NCBI GenBank assembly: GCA_021200565.1
Contig: JAJQGJ010000006.1
Span: 104,270-168,269, forward strand
Length of the DNA stretch: 64,000 nucleotides
Direction of reading: 5' to 3'
DNA from: Oscillospiraceae bacterium
GTDB lineage: Bacteria; Bacillota; Clostridia; Oscillospirales; Ruminococcaceae
A program made the position numbers and the translations under genes. The stretch's first letter is position 1. The number at the start of each line of letters is the position of its first letter. This document shows, one piece after another, positions 17,066 to 26,430 of this stretch. The notes under the pieces are model-generated. The model did not search any database and was not told the DNA's origin. It saw only the letters and a list, made by a program, of their open reading frames with translations.

Positions 17066-18397
17066 ATGGCTTTGCCGATTGTCGCCGTTGTGGGGCGACC
17101 CAACGTTGGGAAATCCACATTATTCAATAAGCTTATAGGAAAAAGGCTTTCCATCGTCGACGATACGCCAGGTGTAACAAGAGACAGAATCTATTCAAAG
17201 TGTGAATGGCGTACCAAGGAATTTATGCTTGTCGACACCGGAGGAATTGAGCCAAAGACAAACGATACTATTCTCGTCCAGATGCGCAGGCAGGCGCAGA
17301 TAGCAATAGACAAGGCTTCAGTTATTATCCTGGTGACCGATATTCGTTCAGGTGTGACTGCAAACGATTATGAAGTGGCTTCAATGCTCCAGAAGTCAGG
17401 CAAGCCCATAGTTCTCTGCGTCAATAAATGCGACAGATTGGGACCACCTGAGCCAGAATTCTATGAATTCTATAATCTCGGTCTTGGAGACCCCGTCGAG
17501 GTTTCATCCGTTCACGGTTATGGCACTGGAGATCTTTTGGACAGAGTTCTGGAAAATCTCCCCGAAAGCGACGTGGGCGAAGAGAATGACAGCATCCGTG
17601 TTGCAGTAATTGGAAAGCCCAATGTCGGCAAATCTTCCATCATCAATAGAATCGTCGGTGAGGAGAGAGCAATAGTTTCTAATATTGCAGGCACCACACG
17701 TGATGCCACTGATGCCGAAGTTGAGAACGAATGGGGAAAGTATACATTCGTCGACACTGCCGGCATAAGAAAGAAATCCAAGGTATACGAAAATATCGAG
17801 CATTACAGTGTTCTCAGAGCTTATATGGCTGTTGATGAGGCTGATGTTGCTGTTATCGTTATAGACGCTTCCGTTGGGTTCACCGAGCAGGATTCAAAGG
17901 TTGCCGGCTATGCCCATGAGCAGGGAAAGGCTTGTATAGTTGCCGTCAATAAGTGGGACGTTATCGACAAGGATACCAACACCATGAAGGAGTTCTCAGA
18001 CAATCTGAGAGAAAAGCTCAGCTTTATGGATTATGTTCCGTTTATATTCATCTCAGCAAAAACCGGTCAGCGTGTCGAGAAGCTTTTCGAGCTTATCAAC
18101 CGTGTGCATGCAAATAATTCAATGAGAATATCAACAGGCAAGCTCAATGATATTCTGGCTTATTCTGTCAACAGAGTTCAGCCTCCGTCTGACAAGGGCA
18201 AACGTCTGAAAATTTACTACATGACCCAACCCTCAACCAATCCGCCGACTTTTGTAATGTTCGTAAACTCAGCGGAGCTATTCCATTTCTCCTATCGCCG
18301 TTACCTTGAGAATCAGATAAGAGATACCTTCGGAGGACTTGAGGGAACGCCAATTCGCATTATTGTCCGTGAAAGAGACAATCAGGATACTAAATAA
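17066..18397 (+). CDS. der: Ribosome biogenesis GTPase Der (EngA)
   Basis: The 443-residue protein carries two tandem GTPase domains, the hallmark of Der: GRPNVGKST near residue 9 with DTPG and NKCD, and GKPNVGKSS near 184 with DTAGIRKKSK and NKWD. A KH-like C-terminal domain follows. It acts in 50S subunit assembly. The start follows AAGGAGG. plsY begins 14 bases after its stop and gpsA overlaps plsY, the standard clostridial der-plsY-gpsA operon. Confidence 0.97.
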   Translation: MALPIVAVVGRPNVGKSTLFNKLIGKRLSIVDDTPGVTRDRIYSKCEWRTKEFMLVDTGGIEPKTNDTILVQMRRQAQIAIDKASVIILVTDIRSGVTANDYEVASMLQKSGKPIVLCVNKCDRLGPPEPEFYEFYNLGLGDPVEVSSVHGYGTGDLLDRVLENLPESDVGEENDSIRVAVIGKPNVGKSSIINRIVGEERAIVSNIAGTTRDATDAEVENEWGKYTFVDTAGIRKKSKVYENIEHYSVLRAYMAVDEADVAVIVIDASVGFTEQDSKVAGYAHEQGKACIVAVNKWDVIDKDTNTMKEFSDNLREKLSFMDYVPFIFISAKTGQRVEKLFELINRVHANNSMRISTGKLNDILAYSVNRVQPPSDKGKRLKIYYMTQPSTNPPTFVMFVNSAELFHFSYRRYLENQIRDTFGGLEGTPIRIIVRERDNQDTK

Positions 18398-18411
18398 CAG
18401 GAGCTGACAAA

Positions 18412-19086
18412 TTGTACTATATAGCTTTACTCGCTGTTGCGGTTGCTTCTTATCTCATAGGAAGCCTCAATTCCGCAATAATTTCCGTTCGTCTTATCAA
18501 GAGGCAGGACATAAGAGATTTCGGCAGTCACAACGCCGGATTGACAAATGTATATCGTACTTTTGGCGGCGCTTCTGCGGCATTAACCTTTCTGATAGAT
18601 ATTCTGAAAGGTATTGTGGTTGTATTTGGTACAAAAGCGGCACTGTTCTGGTCTGGATTGTTTTCAACAGAAGTGCACAGTACGGTTACAGCTTGCATGA
18701 TAGCATCGATGTTTGCGGTAATGGGTCATTGCTTTCCGTTATTTTACGGCTTTAAGGGCGGAAAGGGAATACTGATAGCAGCTGTCTGCACCATATGCAT
18801 TAACCCCTTGGCATTTCTGTTTGCACTAACGGCTTTTGTAGTGATATTTGTAGCAACGAGATATGTGTCGTTAAGTTCAATCACGTGCTGTATTGTATAC
18901 CCGATATGCTATGTTTTGGCTGACCTGATAATGTTCGGAGAGCTTGATTTGTATACGCTTGCTCACTTCTTCATAGCTCTTGCAATGGGAGTATTCTGCC
19001 TTGTAAGGCATTTGCCTAATATCCAGAGGCTCAGAACTCACACAGAAAGTAAATTCACCTTTAGAAAGCGAGGAGATAACAAGTGA
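18412..19086 (+). CDS. plsY: Acyl-phosphate:glycerol-3-phosphate acyltransferase
   Basis: The 224-residue integral membrane enzyme makes lysophosphatidic acid from acyl-phosphate and glycerol 3-phosphate. It has the usual hydrophobic layout and three conserved loops: GSLNSA near residue 17, GSHNAGLTNVYRTFG near 38, and FKGGKG near 118. The second loop differs from the common GSGNPGATNVLR pattern but keeps the Asn and Gly. Translation starts at TTG 18412 with AGGAG 8 bases upstream. It overlaps gpsA, whose product supplies its substrate. Confidence 0.93.
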   Translation: MYYIALLAVAVASYLIGSLNSAIISVRLIKRQDIRDFGSHNAGLTNVYRTFGGASAALTFLIDILKGIVVVFGTKAALFWSGLFSTEVHSTVTACMIASMFAVMGHCFPLFYGFKGGKGILIAAVCTICINPLAFLFALTAFVVIFVATRYVSLSSITCCIVYPICYVLADLIMFGELDLYTLAHFFIALAMGVFCLVRHLPNIQRLRTHTESKFTFRKRGDNK

Positions 19087-20066
19087 CAAGTATCACAATC
19101 TTAGGCTCAGGTGGTTGGGGACTTGCTCTTGCATGCACCTCCTCAAGGCTCGGTCACGACGTAACCGTCTGGAGCGCATTCAAGGACGAGCTCGACACGA
19201 TAAGAAGAACCGGAGAGCTCAGAGCAAAGCTTCCAGGAGTACAGATTCCGAAGTCTGTCAACCTCTGCGAGGATATTTCCTGCGCATCTGGAAGAGATAT
19301 AGTTGTTGTCGGAATTCCATCAAAGTTTGTCCGTTCCGTATGCGAGCAGGCTAAGCCATATATCGATAAAGAAGCAATAATCGTCAGTAGTGCCAAAGGT
19401 CTTGAGAATGGCTCCCTTAAGCGGATGAGCGAGGTCATAAGAGAAGTTTTCCCTGATAATAGGATTGCAGTTCTTTCAGGTCCGTCTCATGCAGAGGAGC
19501 TCGGCAGGGGAATGCCTACTGCTGTAGCAGTTGCTTCCGAGGATGAAGAATCCGCACGCCTCATCCAAGCGAGCTTTTCTGACGATGTTTTAAGGCTTTA
19601 TGTCAATTCCGATGTCATAGGCTGCGAAGTTGGCGGTGCTGTAAAGAATGTAATTGCTCTATGCTCAGGAGTTGTTGGCGGTCTTGGCTATGGAGACAAC
19701 ACAAAAGCTGCACTGATGACAAGAGGTCTGAGCGAGATTACAAGGCTCGGCGTCGCAATGGGTGCAAGACAGGATACCTTCAGTGGACTCGCTGGTCTTG
19801 GCGACTTGGTTGTAACATGCACAAGCATGCATTCCCGCAACTATTGTGCCGGTCTTCTCATCGGTCAGGGAGTAGAGCCCGAGGAGGCAGTAAGGAGAAT
19901 CGGAACAGTTGAAGGCTATGCATGTGCAAAAGCCACACTTGAGCTAGCCAGGAAGTATGGCGTAGACATGCCGATAACCACAGAAGTAAATAAGGTTCTC
20001 TTCGAGGGCAAGTCGCCGAAAGTTGCAATAAACGAACTGATGCTGAGACCTGTCAGAACCGAGTAA
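19083..20066 (+). CDS. gpsA: Glycerol-3-phosphate dehydrogenase [NAD(P)+]
   Basis: The 327-residue enzyme reduces dihydroxyacetone phosphate to glycerol 3-phosphate for phospholipids. It shows the Rossmann loop GSGGWG, SSAKGLENG, SGPSHAEEL, the catalytic-lysine segment VGGAVKNVIALC, and GLGDLVVTC. The GTG start at 19083 overlaps the plsY stop (GTGA), with AGGAG upstream, so translation is coupled. Confidence 0.97.
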   Translation: MTSITILGSGGWGLALACTSSRLGHDVTVWSAFKDELDTIRRTGELRAKLPGVQIPKSVNLCEDISCASGRDIVVVGIPSKFVRSVCEQAKPYIDKEAIIVSSAKGLENGSLKRMSEVIREVFPDNRIAVLSGPSHAEELGRGMPTAVAVASEDEESARLIQASFSDDVLRLYVNSDVIGCEVGGAVKNVIALCSGVVGGLGYGDNTKAALMTRGLSEITRLGVAMGARQDTFSGLAGLGDLVVTCTSMHSRNYCAGLLIGQGVEPEEAVRRIGTVEGYACAKATLELARKYGVDMPITTEVNKVLFEGKSPKVAINELMLRPVRTE

Positions 20067-20096
20067 AAATTATTCATGAGATTTCGGTGAAAGCTA

Positions 20097-20125
20097 TTTA
20101 CTTTAGAGCGATTTTAGGTTAAAAT
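20097..20125 (+). promoter_or_regulatory. Possible promoter of the pyrH-polC gene run
   Basis: TTTACT (20097-20102), 17 bases and TAAAAT (20120-20125). Both hexamers are imperfect; the gap after gpsA (121 bases) makes a promoter likely here. Confidence 0.45.
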
Positions 20126-20187
20126 TAGATAAGACTGATTTTTACTGTCGGATGTAAAATCAAATACTATAATGGAGAGTGCTGTTT

Positions 20188-20892
20188 ATGGAGCCGAAGT
20201 ATAAGCGTGTTCTTTTGAAGCTGAGCGGAGAAGCTCTTGCAGGTGAAAAAAAGACCGGACTTGATTTCGACACTATCGGGAACATTTGCCGTAGTGTTAA
20301 AAGGTGCTATGATGCCGGAGTTCAGATAGGAATCGTCGTCGGGGGCGGCAATTTCTGGCGTGGACGTTCGAGCGGCGCAATGGACAGAACAAGAGCCGAC
20401 CATATCGGAATGCTCGCAACAGCGATGAATGCTTTGGCAGTTGCTGACAGCCTCGAAGCTTTAGGCGCAGAGGTGAGAGTACAGACAGCCATCGAAATGT
20501 GCCAGATTGCTGAGCCCTATATAAGAAACAAAGCGGTTCGTCATCTTGAAAAGGGCAGAATAGTAATTTTCGGTTGCGGAACCGGCAGCCCGTTCTTCTC
20601 TACTGATACCGCATCGTCACTAAGAGCTGCCGAAATCGAAGCTGATGTCATGCTCAAGGCAACGATGGTTGATGGGGTGTATGATAAAGACCCGCACAAA
20701 TATCCCGATGCCGTCAAGTTTGATAGGCTTGACCTTGATGATGTTGTTTCAAAGCATTTGGGAGTAATGGATGCAACAGCCGCTTCAATGTGCAAAGAAA
20801 ATGAGATACCTGTAATTGTATTTAATCTTGAGAATCCCGACAATATTTATGATGCCGTTATGGGCGGAAATGTCGGAACCGTGCTATACTGA
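20188..20892 (+). CDS. pyrH: UMP kinase
   Basis: The 234-residue amino-acid-kinase-fold enzyme makes UDP from UMP. It shows [10 protein letters not shown] at the start, [34 protein letters not shown] and [11 protein letters not shown] 20188 has GGAGAG 8 bases upstream; a GTG at 20179 overlaps that site. frr follows, the near-universal bacterial pair. Confidence 0.97.
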   Translation: MEPKYKRVLLKLSGEALAGEKKTGLDFDTIGNICRSVKRCYDAGVQIGIVVGGGNFWRGRSSGAMDRTRADHIGMLATAMNALAVADSLEALGAEVRVQTAIEMCQIAEPYIRNKAVRHLEKGRIVIFGCGTGSPFFSTDTASSLRAAEIEADVMLKATMVDGVYDKDPHKYPDAVKFDRLDLDDVVSKHLGVMDATAASMCKENEIPVIVFNLENPDNIYDAVMGGNVGTVLY

Positions 20893-20937
20893 ACTATAAT
20901 AGCTTAATAAGCTGACAACTGAAAGGAATGAATTCAA

Positions 20938-21492
20938 ATGAAAGAAGTACTGAATAACGCTAAGGACAAAATGGAAAAGACATTGAAGGTTTTGGCTTCC
21001 GATTTTGCTGCAATAAGAGCCGGAAGAGCAAATCCTGCAGTTTTAGACCGTATAACCGTTGACTACTACGGAACACAGACACCCATCAACCAGATGGCTG
21101 CTATCTCTGTTCAGGATGCAAGAGTTCTTGTTATCCAGCCATGGGACAAGTCTTCGCTTAAGGCTATTGAAAAAGGCATTCTTGCAAGTGACTTAGGAAT
21201 CAACCCCCAGAATGACGGCGCTGTTATCCGCCTCACTTTCCCTCAGCTCAGTGAGGAACGCCGTAAAGACCTCACCAAGGACATAAGAAAGCTCGGCGAG
21301 GATTCAAAGGTTGCAATCCGCTCGATAAGACGTGATGCCAACGATAAGATCAAGTCTATGAAGAAGAATGGCGACGTCACCGAGGACGATGTAAAGCAGT
21401 TCGATAAGGATGTTCAGAAGCTTACCGACAAGTATATCTCTCTTGTCGACGATCAGGTTGCAGTCAAGGAAAAGGAAATTCTTTCCGTTTGA
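20938..21492 (+). CDS. frr: Ribosome recycling factor
   Basis: The 184-residue protein has the standard length and motifs: AIRAGRANPAVLD near residue 25, VDYYGTQTPINQMA, IRLTFPQLSEERRKDL, and a C-terminal helix rich in Lys and Asp. It splits post-termination ribosomes with EF-G. It follows pyrH by 45 bases and is closed by a UUCG-capped hairpin. Confidence 0.98.
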   Translation: MKEVLNNAKDKMEKTLKVLASDFAAIRAGRANPAVLDRITVDYYGTQTPINQMAAISVQDARVLVIQPWDKSSLKAIEKGILASDLGINPQNDGAVIRLTFPQLSEERRKDLTKDIRKLGEDSKVAIRSIRRDANDKIKSMKKNGDVTEDDVKQFDKDVQKLTDKYISLVDDQVAVKEKEILSV

Positions 21493-21512
21493 TTTTTTAA
21501 CTGATATTTCAG

Positions 21513-21550
21513 ACAGTTTCACCCTTCGGGGTGAGACTGTTTGATTGTTT
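21513..21550 (+). terminator. UUCG-capped hairpin after frr
   Basis: ACAGTTTCACCC and GGGTGAGACTGT (21513-21524 with 21529-21540) pair around a TTCG tetraloop, then TTGATTGTTT. The tail is weak, so it may act as a partial terminator before uppS. Confidence 0.75.
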
Positions 21551-21580
21551 ACCTAAGACAGATTTTAAGGTGGGTTCAGT

Positions 21581-22303
21581 GTGGCTGATACGAATATAAA
21601 TCTCAAAATACCTGTTCATGTTGCATTTATTATGGATGGCAACGGCAGATGGGCTAAAAAACGCCTGATGCCAAGAAACTATGGTCACCGTGAGGGAGCG
21701 AAAGCTCTCAAGACTGTTATAAGAGCATGTAAAGACCTCGGAATCAGATATGCGACCTTCTATGCTTTTTCCACCGAAAACTGGAGCCGTCCCAATGATG
21801 AAGTAAAAGGGTTGATGGATCTTTTTGATGAACAGCTCGATACCCTTAAACAGTATACGGACGAGAACGCAAGGCTGATATTCATCGGCGACAGAACCCG
21901 TCTTAGCGAGAACCTTCAGAAGAAGATGGCTGATAACGAGGAGGGCTCAAAGAATAACACCGGTCTCACAGTTATAATAGCCGTCAATTATGGCGGTCAT
22001 GATGAGATAACAAGAGCGGTCAGAAAAATCTCTGCTCTTGCAAAAGAGGGCTATATCTCAGAGGATAATATAACGCCGGAGCTCGTAAATTCGTTTTTAG
22101 ATACAAAGGATATTCCTCCTGTTGACCTACTTATAAGAACCGGTGGGGAAGAGAGAATATCAAACTTCCTGATATGGCAGTGTGCATATGCAGAGTTTTA
22201 TTTCTCAGATACTTTATGGCCCGACTTTGGAAAATCCGAGCTCACCAAGGCTCTTGAAGACTATACCTCCCGTGACAGACGCTTCGGTGGCGTGATGAGT
22301 TAG
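21581..22303 (+). CDS. uppS: Isoprenyl transferase (undecaprenyl diphosphate synthase)
   Basis: The 240-residue enzyme builds the C55 carrier lipid for wall synthesis. It shows VAFIMDGNGRWAKKR (catalytic Asp19), YATFYAFSTENW, the Arg-rich pyrophosphate site LLIRTGGEERISNF and DTLWPDF. Translation starts at GTG 21581 after AAGGTGGG. It is followed at short spacing by cdsA, dxr, rseP and ispG, which supply lipid and isoprenoid precursors. Confidence 0.97.
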   Translation: MADTNINLKIPVHVAFIMDGNGRWAKKRLMPRNYGHREGAKALKTVIRACKDLGIRYATFYAFSTENWSRPNDEVKGLMDLFDEQLDTLKQYTDENARLIFIGDRTRLSENLQKKMADNEEGSKNNTGLTVIIAVNYGGHDEITRAVRKISALAKEGYISEDNITPELVNSFLDTKDIPPVDLLIRTGGEERISNFLIWQCAYAEFYFSDTLWPDFGKSELTKALEDYTSRDRRFGGVMS

Positions 22304-22315
22304 AAAGGACGCAAG

Positions 22316-23131
22316 ATGAAGACAAGAATTATAACAGCTGTAGTGTCACTTGCATTATTGGCGGTTGTTTTGTGTTTCCATAGTACGATAGTTTTGAATA
22401 TAGCTGTCGCCGCACTCACAGCAGTAATGATGTTTGAGCTCTTCCGTGCAGCCAAGCTTTTAAAGAGCATTTTATTCGCAGGAAGTCTGTGTCTGTCTCT
22501 GTTTTTCCCATTTGCTGTCAGATTTCTTTCTATGAGCGGAATATATTTAGCCGTCATATTTGCATATATCGTATTGTACGCTCTCGACGTCTTCATAGGC
22601 TACGAAAAGACTGATGTCGGAATATATTCAACCGTAGCTCTCTATTCTCTTCTTATATCTTTGGCGATGTCCAGCCTTTGTGTGATCGAAGCATCCAGCG
22701 AGAAGTATGGGCTTCTCATACTGATTCTTACATTCTGTGGAGCATGGCTTGACGACACAGGAGCATACTTTGCCGGAACATTCTTAGGCAAGCATAAGCT
22801 CTGCCCGAAAATAAGTCCGAAGAAAACAGTAGAGGGCTTTATCGGAGGAATTCTTACCGATGTAATACTGTTTGTGATATTCGGACTTGTTGTTGATCTG
22901 GTAATGGTTGAGGCACAGGTTAATTACATACTGATGGCATTTCTTGGTGCCGGCTGTGCACTCCTCGGAGTTACGGGCGATCTTTTTGCATCTGTCATCA
23001 AGCGTCACTGTGACGTCAAGGACTACGGAAATCTCTTCCCAGGACATGGTGGAGCGCTTGACAGATTCGATAGCGTTGTGTTTGTAGCACCATTTATGGC
23101 ACTTTGTTCGTGCAGCTTTGGAATATTCTGA
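22316..23131 (+). CDS. cdsA: Phosphatidate cytidylyltransferase
   Basis: The 271-residue polytopic membrane enzyme makes CDP-diacylglycerol from phosphatidic acid and CTP. The C-terminal family signature is present: IKRHCDVKDYGNLFPGHGG followed by DRFDS. About eight hydrophobic segments cover the protein. It starts 12 bases after uppS with AAAGGA upstream. Confidence 0.96.
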   Translation: MKTRIITAVVSLALLAVVLCFHSTIVLNIAVAALTAVMMFELFRAAKLLKSILFAGSLCLSLFFPFAVRFLSMSGIYLAVIFAYIVLYALDVFIGYEKTDVGIYSTVALYSLLISLAMSSLCVIEASSEKYGLLILILTFCGAWLDDTGAYFAGTFLGKHKLCPKISPKKTVEGFIGGILTDVILFVIFGLVVDLVMVEAQVNYILMAFLGAGCALLGVTGDLFASVIKRHCDVKDYGNLFPGHGGALDRFDSVVFVAPFMALCSCSFGIF

Positions 23132-23146
23132 TTCGAGGTTGGTATT

Positions 23147-24298
23147 ATGAAGAAGGTATCACTTTTAGGCTCAACAGGTTCAATAGGCGTTCAGTCTTTG
23201 GACGTTATAAAGAGTCATGGGCTTTCTGTCACTGCGCTTTCTGCAAAGTCAAACTGGAAGCTTCTTTCTGAGCAAGCCCTCGAATTCAAGCCAAAACTTG
23301 TCTGTATCTATGATGATGAATATAAGGATTTGCTGAAAGATGAGCTGAAAGACACCGGCATAACTGTCCTTTCCGGAATGGACGGACTTTGCGAAGTAGC
23401 CTGTGAGACTGATTCAGATATAGTTTTAAATTCTGTAGTCGGAATGGTCGGACTTGAGCCGACACTTGCTGCAATAAATGCAGGAAAAGATATAGCTCTT
23501 GCAAATAAAGAAACCTTGGTTGCTGGTGGAATGCTCGTCACCGAGGCTATCAAACAAAAAGGCGTCAGGCTTTATCCTGTTGACAGCGAACATTCTGCCA
23601 TTTTCCAGTCATTAGAAGCTGGAAAACGAAGAGATTTACATAAAATAATACTCACAGCTTCAGGCGGACCTTTCTTTGGAAAAACCACTGAAGAGCTTGA
23701 AAGTATGACCGCCGCTGATGCTTTGAAGCATCCCAACTGGAACATGGGCGCAAAGATTACTATTGATTCGTCAACTCTTATGAACAAGGGCTTTGAGTTC
23801 CTGGAGGCAATGTGGCTCTTTGGAGTGAAGCCGTCACAGATAGAGGTTGTGGTTCACAGAGAAAGCGTTGTACACTCTGCAGTCGAGTTCAACGATGGCT
23901 CGATAATAGCTCAGCTCGGTGTTCCGGATATGAGAATCCCGATTCAGTATGCTCTTTTGTACCCTGATCGTCCACAATCTGACGTAAAGAGACTTTCACT
24001 TACCGATTATGGGACGCTTAGCTTCTTAAAGCCTGATATTGAGACCTTCAGGTGCCTCGGGTTATGCATAAAAGCCGCAGAAATCGCCGATACTACTGCA
24101 CCGGCTATTGTAAATGCCGCTAACGAGATAGCTGTCGCAAGCTTCTTAAGAGGTGAAATCGGCTTCAACGACATAGCAAGGCTTGCAGAAGGTGCTTTTG
24201 AAAATATTGAGCATCATACTGCGAATAGCCTCAGTGATGTTTTATCAGCAGATAAGTCAGCAAGAGAATTCGTTTCAAAGTCATTAAGAAAGGATTAA
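23147..24298 (+). CDS. dxr: 1-deoxy-D-xylulose-5-phosphate reductoisomerase
   Basis: The 383-residue NADPH enzyme converts DXP to methylerythritol 4-phosphate, the committed step of the MEP isoprenoid route. Visible are LLGSTGSIGVQSLDV, LANKETLVAGG, the metal and substrate motif PVDSEHSAIFQ, and TASGGPFF. ispG of the same pathway lies two genes downstream. Confidence 0.97.
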   Translation: MKKVSLLGSTGSIGVQSLDVIKSHGLSVTALSAKSNWKLLSEQALEFKPKLVCIYDDEYKDLLKDELKDTGITVLSGMDGLCEVACETDSDIVLNSVVGMVGLEPTLAAINAGKDIALANKETLVAGGMLVTEAIKQKGVRLYPVDSEHSAIFQSLEAGKRRDLHKIILTASGGPFFGKTTEELESMTAADALKHPNWNMGAKITIDSSTLMNKGFEFLEAMWLFGVKPSQIEVVVHRESVVHSAVEFNDGSIIAQLGVPDMRIPIQYALLYPDRPQSDVKRLSLTDYGTLSFLKPDIETFRCLGLCIKAAEIADTTAPAIVNAANEIAVASFLRGEIGFNDIARLAEGAFENIEHHTANSLSDVLSADKSAREFVSKSLRKD

Positions 24299-24302
24299 AA
24301 TC

Positions 24303-25358
24303 TTGACTATAGTTTATATCTTGGTAGCGATAATTATTTTCGGAGTTATAATCATAATCCATGAGCTCGGACACTTTGCGATAGCAAAGGCTATGGGCAT
24401 AAGAGTAAATGAGTTTTCTATTGGAATGGGTCCGAAAATAGTTTCGTGGGGCAAGAAAGAGACAGCTTATTCTATAAGATGCCTCCCGATAGGCGGCTTT
24501 GTTTCAATGGAAGGCGAAGACGAGTCGAGCGAAGACCCAAGAGCCTTCCGCAACAGACCGGTATGGCGAAGACTGCTTGTGGTTCTTGCAGGACCAGTCA
24601 TGAACCTGGTTCTCGGTTTTCTGATCCTCGTAATAGTAACAGCCTGTTCCGACGCCATTGTATCCACCACAGTAGCTCAGTTCTACACAGAAGATGCATC
24701 TTCACATGTGACAGGACTTGAAGTGGGCGATAAGATTGTCGAAGTAAATGGTCGCAAAATCTACACCGACACCGATATATCATATGAATTCCAGATTGAC
24801 GAAGACGCAGTCTTTGATATGGTCGTTGTCCGTAATGGCGAAAAAGTATCGCTTAGCGGCGTCACATTTGAATCAACGGTTTCTGACGACGGCACTTCAA
24901 CGCTTTATATTGATTTCATGGTTGTAGGTGAAAAAGTCACTTCGTCTTCTGTCATAAGCTATTCTGCAAGAAAAACGGTTTCAGTTGCAAGGATGATCTG
25001 GCTTTCACTTGCAGATCTTGTCAAGGGCAATTATTCAATCAATGACCTTTCAGGACCTGTTGGAATAGTCGGCGCAATAGGCGAGGTTGTCAGCACCACT
25101 TCCCAGGGCGTTTCTTTCACCGAAATGCTTGAAACGCTAATGACATTTGTCGTGTATATAACGATCAATGTCGGAATATTCAATCTTCTTCCTATTCCAG
25201 CTCTCGATGGTTCAAGAGCTATATTCTTAATTATTGAGGGAATTAGAAGAAAGCCTGTAAAGCCGGAGCATGAAGGAATGGTGCATTTTGTTGGAATGGC
25301 TGCACTGCTGTTGCTGATGCTGGTAGTGACTGTAAATGATATTATAAAGTTATTCTAA
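24303..25358 (+). CDS. rseP: Site-2 intramembrane zinc metalloprotease RseP/RasP
   Basis: The 351-residue membrane protease has the zinc motif HELGH at residues 20-24 in the first helix, an internal PDZ domain (about 125-200, GLEVGDKIVEVNGR), and the third zinc ligand in NLLPIPALDGSR. The family clips membrane anti-sigma factors and leftover signal peptides. It starts at TTG 24303, 4 bases after the dxr stop, without a strong ribosome site, suggesting coupling. Membrane location is certain; substrates are not. Confidence 0.95.
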   Translation: MTIVYILVAIIIFGVIIIIHELGHFAIAKAMGIRVNEFSIGMGPKIVSWGKKETAYSIRCLPIGGFVSMEGEDESSEDPRAFRNRPVWRRLLVVLAGPVMNLVLGFLILVIVTACSDAIVSTTVAQFYTEDASSHVTGLEVGDKIVEVNGRKIYTDTDISYEFQIDEDAVFDMVVVRNGEKVSLSGVTFESTVSDDGTSTLYIDFMVVGEKVTSSSVISYSARKTVSVARMIWLSLADLVKGNYSINDLSGPVGIVGAIGEVVSTTSQGVSFTEMLETLMTFVVYITINVGIFNLLPIPALDGSRAIFLIIEGIRRKPVKPEHEGMVHFVGMAALLLLMLVVTVNDIIKLF

Positions 25359-25373
25359 AGGACGTGAGCTTAT

Positions 25374-26408
25374 ATGTCTGTCAGAAAAGTTAAAATAGGA
25401 AATCTCACTCTCGGCGAAGGGAAAATCTATGTCCAGTCGATGCTCAATACCCGTGCTGACGGCATAGAAGGAAGTGTCAGGCAAGCAATAACCCTTGAAA
25501 AAGCCGGCTGCGAAATAATCAGAGCATCGATTCCAAATGAAGATGCACTTGCTCTTATTCCTGCAATCAAAAATAAGATTTCAGTCCCGCTTGTTGCTGA
25601 CATTCATTTCAACTATCGCCTTGCAATCGCTGCTTGTGAGAGAGGCATCGACAAGATAAGAATAAATCCCGGAAACATCGGCGATATGGATAAGGTCAAA
25701 GCAGTTGCAGACTGCTGCAGAAGCCATAATGTTCCTATAAGAATCGGCGTCAATTCCGGCTCTCTTGAGAAAGAAATCCTTGCAAAATACGGCTCTCCCA
25801 CACCGGAAGCACTTTGCGAAAGCGCAATGAAGCATATAGAGCTTCTTGAAAGATTTGATTTTACTGATATAGTTGTTTCAATAAAATCATCCGACGTAAA
25901 GCGCAACATAGCCGCCTATCGTCTCATGCGACAGATGACCGACTATCCTCTTCACCTGGGCGTAACAGAAGCCGGTACATACAATATGGGGCTCATAAAA
26001 TCCTCAATCGGAATCGGTTCACTTCTGGCGGACGGAATAGGCGAGACCATAAGGGTTTCTCTCACGGATGATCCGGTAAAAGAAGTTGAAGCTGGCATCT
26101 CAATACTGAAAGCCCTTAATTTAAGAGGCGGAGTGAAGCTTGTTTCCTGCCCAACCTGCGGCAGAACCAAAATAGACCTTATTTCTCTTGCTAATAAAGT
26201 TGAAAAAGCACTTGCAAATGTCGATAAGGACATAACAGTAGCTGTCATGGGTTGCGTTGTCAATGGTCCTGGAGAAGCAAGAGAAGCAGACATTGGTCTT
26301 GCAGGGGGAGATGGCTCTGTCGTTATATTCAGGAAAGATGAAATTATTGGAAAGTATTCTGAGGAGGAAGCTTTTTCTGCTCTTCTCAGTGAAATAGATA
26401 AGCTCTGA
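25374..26408 (+). CDS. ispG: (E)-4-hydroxy-3-methylbut-2-enyl-diphosphate synthase
   Basis: The 344-residue iron-sulfur enzyme makes HMBPP in the MEP pathway. It shows YVQSMLNT at the start, [19 protein letters not shown], and the 4Fe-4S ligands in SCPTCGR and [11 protein letters not shown]. Length is normal for the short bacterial type. AAGGACG precedes ATG 25374, and polC follows after 22 bases. Confidence 0.97.
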   Translation: MSVRKVKIGNLTLGEGKIYVQSMLNTRADGIEGSVRQAITLEKAGCEIIRASIPNEDALALIPAIKNKISVPLVADIHFNYRLAIAACERGIDKIRINPGNIGDMDKVKAVADCCRSHNVPIRIGVNSGSLEKEILAKYGSPTPEALCESAMKHIELLERFDFTDIVVSIKSSDVKRNIAAYRLMRQMTDYPLHLGVTEAGTYNMGLIKSSIGIGSLLADGIGETIRVSLTDDPVKEVEAGISILKALNLRGGVKLVSCPTCGRTKIDLISLANKVEKALANVDKDITVAVMGCVVNGPGEAREADIGLAGGDGSVVIFRKDEIIGKYSEEEAFSALLSEIDKL

Positions 26409-26430
26409 TCGGGCAAAGGAACGGTGTAGG